Shown here piece after piece: positions 1 through 8,430 of a stretch of 64,000 nucleotides of DNA. The notes below the pieces were generated by a model that was given only the letters and a program-made list of their open reading frames with translations, was not told where the DNA came from and did no database searches. Positions within the stretch are counted from its first letter, which is position 1, and the number at the start of each line of letters is the position of its first letter. A program made the position numbers and the translations under genes. This DNA is from DATGLG01 sp035294245 (GTDB lineage: Bacteria > Pseudomonadota > Alphaproteobacteria > JACZXZ01): assembly GCA_035294245.1 (NCBI GenBank), contig DATGLG010000065.1, positions 1 through 64,000 of the forward strand, in the 5' to 3' direction.

Positions 1-1
1 C

Positions 2-970
2 GCTGCAGTGCGGGCTCTTTGCGGTGATCTGGCCGCCCTCCTGCGCGCAGTAGGCTTCCGCGACCTCCAGGGCCGCCTATCATGTGTCATGGCATTTGGG
101 TCGGAGGCTTGGGACCGGCTGTTTGGGCTGCCGCGGCCGAAAGAATTGCACCCGTTCCGCGAGATTCGCGGCCGGCATCATGCCGTCTCTACGCCGGGGG
201 ATATCCTCTTCCATATCCGCGCTACGCGCATGGACTTGTGCTTCGAGCTCGCGACACAGATCATGTCCCGGCTGGGTGGTGCGGTTTCCACGGTGGACGA
301 AGTGCACGGTTTTGCCTACTTCGATGAGCGCGACCTGCTCGGTTTCGTCGACGGCACCGAGAATCCCGTGGAACAGGCCGCGATCGATGCCACCATCATC
401 GGCGAAGAGGATGCGGCGTTTGCCGGCGGAAGCTATGTGATCGTGCAGAAATATCTGCATGACGTGCAGAGCTGGAACGCCCTGCCCGTCGAAGCACAAG
501 AGAAGATCATCGGTCGAACCAAGCTCTCCGATATCGAGCTGGACGATGCCGTAAAGCCGAGCTCGGCCCACAACGCCTTGACCACCATCGTGGAAAACGG
601 AGAGCAGTTGGATATCTTGCGTGACAACATGCCGTTCGGCGACGTGGGAAAGGGCGAGTTCGGCACCTATTTCATCGGCTATGCCCGATCCCCGCGCAGA
701 ATCGAGCAGATGCTCGTGAATATGTTCGTTGGTCGGCCGCCGGGCAACTACGATCGGTTGCTGGACTTCAGCCGCGCCGTCACCGGCACGCTGTTTTTCG
801 TGCCGCCTGCGACATTCCTGGAGAATGTCGCCGCCGCAGATACGGCTCGGTCGCCCGCCACGCCGTTCCCCGGCGGAGGTGACACCGAGGTCGCTTCCGA
901 CTTGCGGCCGCCGGGTACGGACGGTTCGCTTGGTATCGGTCCATTGAAGGGGGAGCCTGGGCGTGAATAA
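2..970 (+). CDS. DyP-type heme peroxidase, 5' end cut by window
   Basis: Dye-decolorizing peroxidase of the YfeX-like type, a heme enzyme using H2O2 on a broad range of substrates. The frame stays open to the first bases of the window and the visible part begins roughly 35 residues into the usual fold, so the true start lies upstream; the GTG at 8 is probably internal. Counting from that GTG, the distal heme motif GFVDGTENP is at 112-120 (catalytic Asp in GFVDG), the proximal heme-ligand His is H188 in SSAHNAL, and the distal Arg is R205 in LRDNMPFG. The C-terminus carries a proline/glycine-rich tail of about 30 residues beyond the family core. No signal peptide can be judged. Family assignment is firm; the substrate is unknown. 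Confidence 0.9.
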   Translation, partial: AAVRALCGDLAALLRAVGFRDLQGRLSCVMAFGSEAWDRLFGLPRPKELHPFREIRGRHHAVSTPGDILFHIRATRMDLCFELATQIMSRLGGAVSTVDEVHGFAYFDERDLLGFVDGTENPVEQAAIDATIIGEEDAAFAGGSYVIVQKYLHDVQSWNALPVEAQEKIIGRTKLSDIELDDAVKPSSAHNALTTIVENGEQLDILRDNMPFGDVGKGEFGTYFIGYARSPRRIEQMLVNMFVGRPPGNYDRLLDFSRAVTGTLFFVPPATFLENVAAADTARSPATPFPGGGDTEVASDLRPPGTDGSLGIGPLKGEPGRE

Positions 971-1077
971 TCTTCACCGGAAGCTTTCCCACACCTTCAA
1001 GTGCCCTGCCCACGGACCTTCCGCACACATGACGGCGCAGCGCTGACTGTGGCCAAGCTCGCATAGCTGGGCGAGTC

Positions 1078-1101
1078 CCGCCCGCTGCAGCTCTCGGGCG
1101 G
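1078..1101. terminator. GC-rich hairpin between convergent genes
   Basis: A perfect 7-bp inverted repeat (CCGCCCG / CGGGCGG, 10-nt loop) lies between the stop of the peroxidase gene and the TAA of the opposing DUF2945 gene, immediately abutting the latter. Its position suits a bidirectional terminator, but neither side has a real T-run, so this is inference from place and symmetry. Confidence 0.4.
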
Positions 1102-1317
1102 TTAGCGGCGAAGCAGCCGCAACGCTCCACCCTTGTGCATGGCGACATGGTCGGTCTTGTCGCTTTTGATCTCATACGGCGGGTCGCTTTCGCTCGCGTG
1201 ATGCACGTAGCCCTTGTAGCTCACATCGCTCGTATGCGCCCGCACGATCCGGCCGCTGACCCTGCCGGCTTCGGAATTCCAGCTTACGTGATCGCCAACT
1301 TTGAATAGCCTTGCCAC
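1102..1317 (-). CDS. DUF2945 (hypervirulence-associated TUDOR-like) protein
   Basis: Small 71-residue basic protein matching the DUF2945 family by its opening FKVGDHVSWNSEAGRVSG and later YEIKSDKTDHVAMHKG segments, which form an SH3/Tudor-like barrel. Molecular function is not established. The GTG at 1317 was chosen because it puts the family core at residue 4, has a GAGA ribosome-binding-like stretch about 9 nt upstream, and avoids overlap with the preceding oxidoreductase gene; a longer frame reaching 1458 would overlap that gene. It lies 41 bp downstream of the oxidoreductase on the same strand and could be cotranscribed. Confidence 0.8.
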   Translation of the reverse strand: MARLFKVGDHVSWNSEAGRVSGRIVRAHTSDVSYKGYVHHASESDPPYEIKSDKTDHVAMHKGGALRLLRR

Positions 1318-1358
1318 GGCGATTCTCGATGATCCGTTCGGCTCTCTCGTCCGGTACG

Positions 1359-3695
1359 TTATGGCTGGGCCGTCCGATTGACGGTGCCGCCGAATTCTTG
1401 GGTAGCGAACGGCACCATGGATTCCCCATTCAATTCCGCAAGCCGCGCCAACAGCCAAGGCTCCGGCTCCCCAAAGCTGAGCCGCCGGACCGCAACGGGT
1501 GACGATTTGAGCTGTGGCTGATGGCTGACCGGATCCCGCGCGTACCAGGTGTGCTGGTTGGCTGATTGGGAGCCGTGGCCGTAGTGGAACGGCACGAAGA
1601 CCTCCCCCGGCCGGACCGTATCAACCACCATGGCCACCCCCTCCCACCGGCCATGCAAGGATGTGATCTCAACCAGGTCGCCGAGCCTGATCTCCAGGCG
1701 GGCGGCGTCGGCAGGGTGAATCTCGACATAGGGGTGTGGCGCTCGCTCATTCAGCGCCGCGGACCGGCCTGTCTTGGTGCGGGTGTGAAAGTGATAAACA
1801 ACACGCCCCGTGATGAGAAGGAACGGATAATCGTCCGAAGTCGGATTTGGCTGCCGCCGCCAGTGCGCCGGCCTCAGGAACGCCTTGCCTTTCGGATCGA
1901 TCCGCTCGTAGTCGCTGCGCGTGTTCTTATTGCCCGTCAGGAAATCGACGCCGTAACTCTCGCACTCGTCGATGCCGGTCCAGAATTTGAGGTCCTCGTA
2001 CAAGCGCTCGGTGCCCCGGGGGTGCTGCTCGTTGCAGGGCCAGCGGACTGCACCCATCTGCAAGATCAATTCATAGGTCATTCCCGAGTAGTCGCACGGC
2101 CGACCTTTCGACACCTTGCGCCATTCCTCAAAGGCGTCCTTGGGCTCGTTGAACGGGATTAGCGGCGCGCCATCCCGGTCCTTGAACCCCAGCCGGTTGG
2201 CGACCTCCACGAAGATGTCGAAATCGCTCCGCGCTTCCCCTGGTGGATCGACGGCCTTCAGCAGGAGATTGACGCTGCGGTCCGCATTGGTGACGCAGCC
2301 CGTCTTCTCTCCCCACATCGCCGCCGGGAAGTAGATGTCTGCCAAATCGACCGTTTCCGCATCCAGGAATGGATCCTGTACGACCAGGAAGAGCCGGCGC
2401 AATATCCGCTCGGTGCGGTTCTGATCGGGCAGGCTGACAAGCGGGTTCGTGCCGATCACCCACATGAACTCGATCTCGCCGCGCTCGGCAGTCTCCATCA
2501 TGAGCAGGATGTCTTTCGGCACCTCGGGATGGAATTTGTCGAAGTCGAGATTCCAGCACTCACACAGGTCGCGCATCTGCGCTTCACTGTGGGGGTTACG
2601 ATAGCCGGGGTAGGAGCCGCCTGCCCCCGCCTCCCGGTTGCACATTGCGGCAGGCTGGCCCGCCATCAGCAAGGGGCCTGCTCCGGACTTGCCGACCGCT
2701 CCCATGAGCAGATGCACCGTGTTCACCAGCGAGGACGAGGCCGTCGCTTCGACGCTCTGGTAGAATCCTTGCAGGACGGTCGAAACCATACGCGGTGTGG
2801 TGCCGATCCACTCGGCTGCGGTCTCGAGATCACGCTGGGGAATGCCGCAGACCTCGGCGACGCGCTCGGGTGGATATGCGCGAGTTACCTCGTCGAGCTG
2901 CTCGAACCCGACCGTATACTTCGCGACAAAGTCGCGGTTCACTCGCCCCCGCCCGATCAACAGGTGAATAATCCCGTTCATGAGCGCGACATTCGTGCCG
3001 GCGCGTAGCTGAAGGTGCAGATCGGCGCCCTGCCGCACGGTTGGCGTCCGGCGCGGGTCGGCGACGATGATTCGCCCGCCGTTCTTCCGTTTCGCCGCCA
3101 GCATGCGCTCCCATAGCACCGTCTGCGCCTCGGCGACGTTGTGGCCGTAGAGGCACAGCAGGTCGGCCTGATCCACATCGACATAGGAGGCAACAGGCCC
3201 ATCTACGCCGAAATTGGCCATGAGGCCGGTGGCGGACGTGGCGGTGCACAAGCGGGTGTTGCCATCGATGTTCGATGATTGCAGCCCACCCCGCCAAAGT
3301 TTCCCAAGCGTGTAGAACTCCTCGATCGTGAGCTGCCCGGAATTGTAGCAGGCCAGGTTCTCATGCCCCTGCTGCCAGGCGGCTTTGAATCTTTCGATGA
3401 AGAAATCCATGGCTTCCGCCCAGCTCGCCGGCTGCAGCGGAGCCCCTTTCCTCGGACGGATCAGCGGGGTCGTGCCACGGCGCTTCGAGTTATTGGCAAC
3501 CCACCCATGCTCGCCCTTCGGGCCGAGGTGACCGAAATTGACCGGGTGATCGGCGGTCCCGCGGACGCCCACGATTTGGCCGTCCTTCACGGCGATGTCG
3601 AGGCCGCAGCCGTTGGAGCATAAGATGCACGCCGAGTGCACCCAGGCGTCAGGCTCGCCTTGGATGCCGAGATTGGTATCGATCCTGGGCTGCAT
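1359..3695 (-). CDS. Single-subunit molybdopterin oxidoreductase (NasA/FdhA-like)
   Basis: About 778 residues, DMSO-reductase superfamily with bis-MGD cofactor. The N-terminal domain has C23-x2-C26-x3-C30 of an iron-sulfur site, but the fourth ligand position reads HLGPKG with G58 where a Cys normally sits. C150 in NTRLC is the likely Mo ligand. The C-terminus has the molybdopterin dinucleotide-binding fold (GDLVEITSLHGRW, HYGHGSQSANQHTW). There is no Tat signal, so it is probably cytoplasmic. The ATG at 3695 is preceded by a good GGAG; an upstream extension to 3848 is less likely. No electron-transfer subunit, chaperone or nitrite reductase gene is adjacent, so substrate (nitrate, formate or other) cannot be named. 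Confidence 0.85.
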   Translation of the reverse strand: MQPRIDTNLGIQGEPDAWVHSACILCSNGCGLDIAVKDGQIVGVRGTADHPVNFGHLGPKGEHGWVANNSKRRGTTPLIRPRKGAPLQPASWAEAMDFFIERFKAAWQQGHENLACYNSGQLTIEEFYTLGKLWRGGLQSSNIDGNTRLCTATSATGLMANFGVDGPVASYVDVDQADLLCLYGHNVAEAQTVLWERMLAAKRKNGGRIIVADPRRTPTVRQGADLHLQLRAGTNVALMNGIIHLLIGRGRVNRDFVAKYTVGFEQLDEVTRAYPPERVAEVCGIPQRDLETAAEWIGTTPRMVSTVLQGFYQSVEATASSSLVNTVHLLMGAVGKSGAGPLLMAGQPAAMCNREAGAGGSYPGYRNPHSEAQMRDLCECWNLDFDKFHPEVPKDILLMMETAERGEIEFMWVIGTNPLVSLPDQNRTERILRRLFLVVQDPFLDAETVDLADIYFPAAMWGEKTGCVTNADRSVNLLLKAVDPPGEARSDFDIFVEVANRLGFKDRDGAPLIPFNEPKDAFEEWRKVSKGRPCDYSGMTYELILQMGAVRWPCNEQHPRGTERLYEDLKFWTGIDECESYGVDFLTGNKNTRSDYERIDPKGKAFLRPAHWRRQPNPTSDDYPFLLITGRVVYHFHTRTKTGRSAALNERAPHPYVEIHPADAARLEIRLGDLVEITSLHGRWEGVAMVVDTVRPGEVFVPFHYGHGSQSANQHTWYARDPVSHQPQLKSSPVAVRRLSFGEPEPWLLARLAELNGESMVPFATQEFGGTVNRTAQP

Positions 3696-3785
3696 GGATA
3701 CTCCCGCTCCGCACATCAAATATCGCGCTTCTGGACACGCACTTAAAGAACTGTTTCCGACCAAGCGCGTTTCGGCCCGGGTATC

Positions 3786-3809
3786 GGCGAATCTGCTGGC
3801 GAATCTGCT
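3786..3809. repeat. Tandem direct repeat of 12 bp, two copies
   Basis: Two perfect head-to-tail copies of GGCGAATCTGCT lie in the 194-bp region between the divergent oxidoreductase and lhr genes, followed by GG as if a third copy began. The repeat is seen directly. A role as a regulator-binding site is only a possibility suggested by its position; replication slippage would look the same. Confidence 0.7.
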
Positions 3810-3889
3810 GGACTGGCGACGACCGGCTGCTGCCGCTAAAATCGGCATCTCTCATTGGCAATGATCTCGCGTGCGGCCAAATTCCTCTG

Positions 3890-6800
3890 ATGACGTCGTC
3901 TTTCTCCGACCTTGGCTTGCTCTTTCATCCCGCCGTCGCTGCCTGGTTCAACCGCAGCTTCGCGACGCCGACTGCGGCCCAGGCGCAGGCCTGGCCGGAG
4001 ATCCGGGGCGGCCGCCATGTGCTGATCGCAGCGCCGACCGGGTCTGGCAAGACGTTGGCGGCCTTTCTCGCGGCAATCGACACGCTGATGCGACAGGGGG
4101 TCGAGGGCCGGCTCGAGGACGAGACGCAGGTCGTCTATGTCTCGCCGCTCAAGGCCCTCTCGAACGACATCCAGCGCAACCTGGAGGCGCCGCTTGCCGG
4201 CATCCGCGAGGCGCTGCGGGTAATGGGCGCGCCTGAGGTCGAGATCCGCACCTGGGTGCGCACGGGCGACACGCCGCCCGGCGAGCGCGAGCGCATGCGC
4301 AAGCGCCCGCCGCATATCGTCGTCACCACCCCGGAATCGCTCTATATCCTGCTCGGCTCCGACTCCGGACGGCGAATGCTCGCGACCACGCGAACGGTGA
4401 TCGTCGATGAAATCCATGCGCTGGCGCCGAACAAGCGTGGCGCCCATTTGGCGCTTTCGCTCGAGCGGCTGGAGGCGCTTTGCGGCCGTCGGCTGCTGCG
4501 CGTGGGTCTGTCGGCCACCCAGAAGCCGATCGGAGCCGTCGCGCGCTTCTTGGTCGGCGCCGGCGCCGATGGCGCGGCACGTGCCGAATGCCGGATCATC
4601 GACACCGGTCATCGCCGCGCGCGCGATCTCGCCCTCGAGCTGCCCGCTTCGCCGCTTGAAGCCGTCATGTCGAACGAGGTCTGGGGGCAGGTCTATGACC
4701 GCCTAGCGCAACTCGTCGAGTCGCACCGCACCACCCTCGTCTTCGTGAATACGCGCCGGATGGCCGAGCGGGCGGCCCGCCAGCTTTCCGAGCGCCTCGG
4801 CGCGGAGCGGGTTACGGCGCATCACGGCAGCTTGGCCAAGGAGCAGAGGCTGGATGCCGAGCAGCGGCTCAAACGCGGTGCGCTGAAGGCGCTGGTGGCG
4901 ACCGCGTCCCTCGAGCTCGGCATCGACATCGGCGACGTCGATCTTGTTTGCCAACTCGGCTCGCCGCGCTCGATCGCCACCTTGCTGCAGCGCGTGGGGC
5001 GCTCCGGCCATGCCGTGGTCGGCGTGCCGAAGGGGCGCCTCTTTCCCCTCTCCCGCGACGAGCTCGTCGAATGCACCGCCCTTCTCGACAGCGTCGGCCG
5101 CGGCGAGCTCGACCATCTGGCGATCCCCGAACGGCCACTCGATGTGCTGGCGCAGCAGATCGTCGCCGAAGTCGCGACGCGCGAGTGGCAAGAGGATGAG
5201 CTCTACGCGCTATGCCGTCGCGCCTGGCCGTATCGCGACTTGACGCGCGAGGACTTCGCGGCCGTGGTGGGCATGCTGGCCGAGGGGTTCACCACTCGGC
5301 GCGGCCGGCGTGGCGCCTTGATCCATCATGACGCCGTCAACCGGGTGCTGCGCGGCCGGCGTGGCGCACGGCTCACCGCGCTGACCGCCGGCGGCACCAT
5401 CCCGGACACGGCCGATTATCAGGTGCTTCTGGAGCCGGAGAGCCACATCATCGGCACCGTGAACGAGGATTTCGCCGTCGAGAGCCTTGCCGGCGACGTC
5501 TTCCAGCTCGGCAACAGCGCCTATCGCATCCTGCGCGTCGAGCGCGGCGTCGTTCGCGTTGAGGATGCCCAGGGCATGGCGCCGACCATTCCGTTCTGGC
5601 TCGGCGAGGCGCCCGGCCGGACCGACGAGCTCTCGCGTGCGGTGTCGCGACTGCGGAAGGAGATCGCCGTCCGCCTGCCGGCCGATCCCCGTGGAGAAGG
5701 GGTTGTGCGCTGGCTGATCGAGAAGGTGGCGGGCGTCGGCGAGCCTGGGGCAAGGCAGCTCGTCGAATATCTTGCCGCGGCTCATGCGGCGCTGGGCTGC
5801 CTGCCGACCGAGGAGACGCTCGTGCTCGAGCGCTTTTTCGATGAGACGGGCGGCATGCAGCTCGTCATCCATTCGCCCTATGGCAGCCGCATCAATCGCG
5901 CCTGGGGGCTGGCGCTGCGCAAGCGTTTCTGTCGCAAGTTCAACTTCGAGTTGCAAGCCGCCGCGACCGAGGACAATATCGTCCTCTCGCTGACCGCGGC
6001 GCATAGCTTCGAGCTGAGCGAGGTAGCGCGCTACCTGCATTCGAACACCATCAGGCCCCTCCTGATCCAGGCGCTGCTCGACGCGCCCATGTTCATCACG
6101 CGCTGGCGCTGGGTCGCCGGCGTGTCGTTGGCGCTGCCACGGTTTCGCGGCGGCAAGAAGGTGCCGCCGCAGCTTGCGCGGATGGACGCCGAAGACTTGA
6201 TCGCGGCTGTCTTTCCCGATCAGCTCGCTTGTGCCGAGAATTTGGCCGGGGAGCGTGAGATTCCCGATCATCCCCTGGTCCGCCAGGCAATCGCGGACTG
6301 CCTCGACGACGCGATGGATCTCGCGGGCCTGGAGCGCATCCTCGCGCGTCTCGAGTCCGGCGAGATCCGCGTCATCGCGCGCGAGCTCACCGAGCCTTCG
6401 CCGCTCGCGCTCGAGGTGCTCTCGGCGCGGCCTTACGCCTATCTCGACGACGCGCCGCTCGAGGAGCGACGGACCCAAGCCGTGATGAGCCGTCGCTGGC
6501 TGGCGCCCGAGACAGCCGACGAGCTCGGCCGGCTCGATCCCGAGGTGGTCGCGCGGGTGCGAGGGGAGGCCTGGCCCGAGGCCGCGAATGGCGACGAGCT
6601 GCATGATGCGCTGGTCTGGCTCGGGTTCCTCACGATCGAGGAAGCCGAGGCAACGCCCGGCTGGAACGGCTGGCTCACAGACCTGGCGCGCCAGCGGCGC
6701 GCGGCACGCCTGTACGCGCCGCAGGCGACCCTTTGGATCGCTGCGGAGCGCCTGTCGCAGTTCCGGGCGCTTTGGCCCGAGGCGCAACTCGATCCGGTGA

Positions 6801-8314
6801 TTGCCGTCCCTGCGCCTTATGATCAGCAGAAATGGTCGGCTGATGATGCGCTGGTCGAGATTTTGCGCGGCCGACTCGAGGGCCTGGGCCCGATCACCGA
6901 AGCCACGCTGGCGCAACCCCTTGGATTGGCGACGGCGGAGATTGGCGCCACGCTTGCCGTCCTCCAAGCCGAAGGCTTTGCCCTCCGCGGGCGCTTCACG
7001 CCGGGGGCAAATACGGATGAATGGTGCGAGCGCCGGCTGCTCGCGCGAATTCACCGCTATACGGTCAAGCGCCTGCGCGCCGAGATCGAGCCGGTCGCCG
7101 CGCGCGACTTCCTGCGCTTCCTTTTCGGCTGGCAGCATGTTTCGGCAGAATCCCGGATGACGGGGCCCGATGCGGTCGCAGCGGTTGTTGGCCAGCTCGA
7201 GGGATTCGAGGCGCCGGCCGGCGCCTGGGAGACGGAAATCCTTCCGGCGCGCCTCGCCGGATATGATCCTGCCTGGCTCGACGACGAATGCCTGGCCGGG
7301 CGCATCACCTGGGCGAGGCTGCGGCCGCGCAGCAACCGCGCCAATGGCAATGAGCGCGGCGTCTCGCCGGTGCGGACCACGCCGATCACGCTCCTGGTGC
7401 GCCGACATGCGACGCATTGGGCATCGCTTTCTCCAGTGGCGGGCGAGGTTCGCCCCAGCTCCCGGGCGCAAGCCGTCCTCAATGCCATTCGCGCTCATGG
7501 TGCCTCGTTCTTTGACGAGCTGGTCGAGGCGAGCGGGCTGCTGCGGTCCCAGGTCGAGGAGGCGCTGGCCGAGCTTGTCGCCCTCGGCCTCGTGAATTCG
7601 GACAGCTTTGTCGGGCTGCGGGCGCTGCTCGTGCCCTCGGATCGTCGCCGCTCGGCTGCCGGGCGGCGTCGGCGCCGCGCCATCCCCTTTGGCATGGAGG
7701 GGGCCGGCCGCTGGGCCCTTGCCCGCCATGCGCGCGCGACCCAGGCTCAACCGAGCCCGCAGGCCGGCGCAGAGGCCGTCGAGCATCTGGCCCGCAGCCT
7801 CTTACGCCGCTACGGTGTCGTCTTCTGGCGCCTGCTCGAGCGCGAGGCCGACTGGCTCCCACCCTGGCGGGAGCTGCTGCGCGTTTATCGCCGGCTCGAG
7901 GCGCGCGGAGAAATCCGCGGGGGCCGCTTCGTCGCGGGCTTCTCCGGCGAGCAGTTCGCCTTGCCCGATGCCATCGGCATGTTGCGCGCAACCCGGCGCA
8001 AGTCCGAGGCGGAGGCCTGGGTCTCGCTCTCGGGTGCCGATCCTCTCAACCTCGCGGGCATCCTGACCCCGGGCCCGAAGCTCGCGGCCCTGACTGGGAA
8101 TCGCGTGCTCTATCGCGACGGAATCCCCGTGGCCCTGCTTGCCGGGAGCGAGGTGAAATTCCTTGAAGCATTTGAGGCCGGGGAGCAATGGCGAATCCGC
8201 AAGGCGCTGTTGCGGCGTACAACGCCGGCAGCGCTCCTCGAGCCCGGGGGTGGGCTGCGCGCCGATGCCGCGCCAAGCCCGATCGGGCCTCCCATTGTCG
8301 AGCCGACGCCTTGA
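3890..8314 (+). CDS. lhr: Large ATP-dependent helicase Lhr
   Basis: 1474 residues, close to full-length bacterial Lhr, a 3'-5' superfamily 2 helicase active on DNA and DNA:RNA duplexes. Walker A APTGSGKT is at 48-55, the DEIH box at 173-176, motif III SAT in VGLSATQKP near 208, and the helicase C domain follows with QRVGRSGH. The winged-helix and Lhr-specific domains follow, and the long C-terminal part (from about 900 on) corresponds to the Lhr-CTD. The start fits the family's usual opening (FHPAVAAWF near residue 12) although no clear ribosome-binding site is seen. The DNA ligase, exonuclease and phosphoesterase genes often found beside lhr are absent here. Confidence 0.95.
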   Translation: MTSSFSDLGLLFHPAVAAWFNRSFATPTAAQAQAWPEIRGGRHVLIAAPTGSGKTLAAFLAAIDTLMRQGVEGRLEDETQVVYVSPLKALSNDIQRNLEAPLAGIREALRVMGAPEVEIRTWVRTGDTPPGERERMRKRPPHIVVTTPESLYILLGSDSGRRMLATTRTVIVDEIHALAPNKRGAHLALSLERLEALCGRRLLRVGLSATQKPIGAVARFLVGAGADGAARAECRIIDTGHRRARDLALELPASPLEAVMSNEVWGQVYDRLAQLVESHRTTLVFVNTRRMAERAARQLSERLGAERVTAHHGSLAKEQRLDAEQRLKRGALKALVATASLELGIDIGDVDLVCQLGSPRSIATLLQRVGRSGHAVVGVPKGRLFPLSRDELVECTALLDSVGRGELDHLAIPERPLDVLAQQIVAEVATREWQEDELYALCRRAWPYRDLTREDFAAVVGMLAEGFTTRRGRRGALIHHDAVNRVLRGRRGARLTALTAGGTIPDTADYQVLLEPESHIIGTVNEDFAVESLAGDVFQLGNSAYRILRVERGVVRVEDAQGMAPTIPFWLGEAPGRTDELSRAVSRLRKEIAVRLPADPRGEGVVRWLIEKVAGVGEPGARQLVEYLAAAHAALGCLPTEETLVLERFFDETGGMQLVIHSPYGSRINRAWGLALRKRFCRKFNFELQAAATEDNIVLSLTAAHSFELSEVARYLHSNTIRPLLIQALLDAPMFITRWRWVAGVSLALPRFRGGKKVPPQLARMDAEDLIAAVFPDQLACAENLAGEREIPDHPLVRQAIADCLDDAMDLAGLERILARLESGEIRVIARELTEPSPLALEVLSARPYAYLDDAPLEERRTQAVMSRRWLAPETADELGRLDPEVVARVRGEAWPEAANGDELHDALVWLGFLTIEEAEATPGWNGWLTDLARQRRAARLYAPQATLWIAAERLSQFRALWPEAQLDPVIAVPAPYDQQKWSADDALVEILRGRLEGLGPITEATLAQPLGLATAEIGATLAVLQAEGFALRGRFTPGANTDEWCERRLLARIHRYTVKRLRAEIEPVAARDFLRFLFGWQHVSAESRMTGPDAVAAVVGQLEGFEAPAGAWETEILPARLAGYDPAWLDDECLAGRITWARLRPRSNRANGNERGVSPVRTTPITLLVRRHATHWASLSPVAGEVRPSSRAQAVLNAIRAHGASFFDELVEASGLLRSQVEEALAELVALGLVNSDSFVGLRALLVPSDRRRSAAGRRRRRAIPFGMEGAGRWALARHARATQAQPSPQAGAEAVEHLARSLLRRYGVVFWRLLEREADWLPPWRELLRVYRRLEARGEIRGGRFVAGFSGEQFALPDAIGMLRATRRKSEAEAWVSLSGADPLNLAGILTPGPKLAALTGNRVLYRDGIPVALLAGSEVKFLEAFEAGEQWRIRKALLRRTTPAALLEPGGGLRADAAPSPIGPPIVEPTP

Positions 8315-8352
8315 CCATATCCCGGGTGCTATGCTCCCTTACCACGCAACCG

Positions 8353-8376
8353 AAGGTCGATTGCTCATTTGACCTT
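8353..8376. promoter_or_regulatory. Inverted repeat upstream of CoxL-like gene
   Basis: AAGGTC and GACCTT form a 6-bp inverted repeat with a 12-nt spacer in the short gap between lhr and the downstream molybdenum hydroxylase gene, about 55 bp before its start. The spacing would suit a dimeric regulator on one DNA face, but no regulator gene is adjacent and the arms are short. Confidence 0.25.
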
Positions 8377-8430
8377 TCAGGTTCCCGGGGAATCTCCTCC
8401 TGACTGATCTCGAAGCCTCCTAAGCTGGGA

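Noticed and set aside
5316..5370. Two near-identical GCGGCCGGCGTGGCGC stretches in lhr
   Set aside because: Short coding repeat of GRRGA-type residues; no sign of a mobile element.
5210..7786. 858-codon open frame on the minus strand inside lhr
   Set aside because: Antisense frame in high-GC DNA; lhr motifs run unbroken on the plus strand and the antisense protein has no recognisable family.
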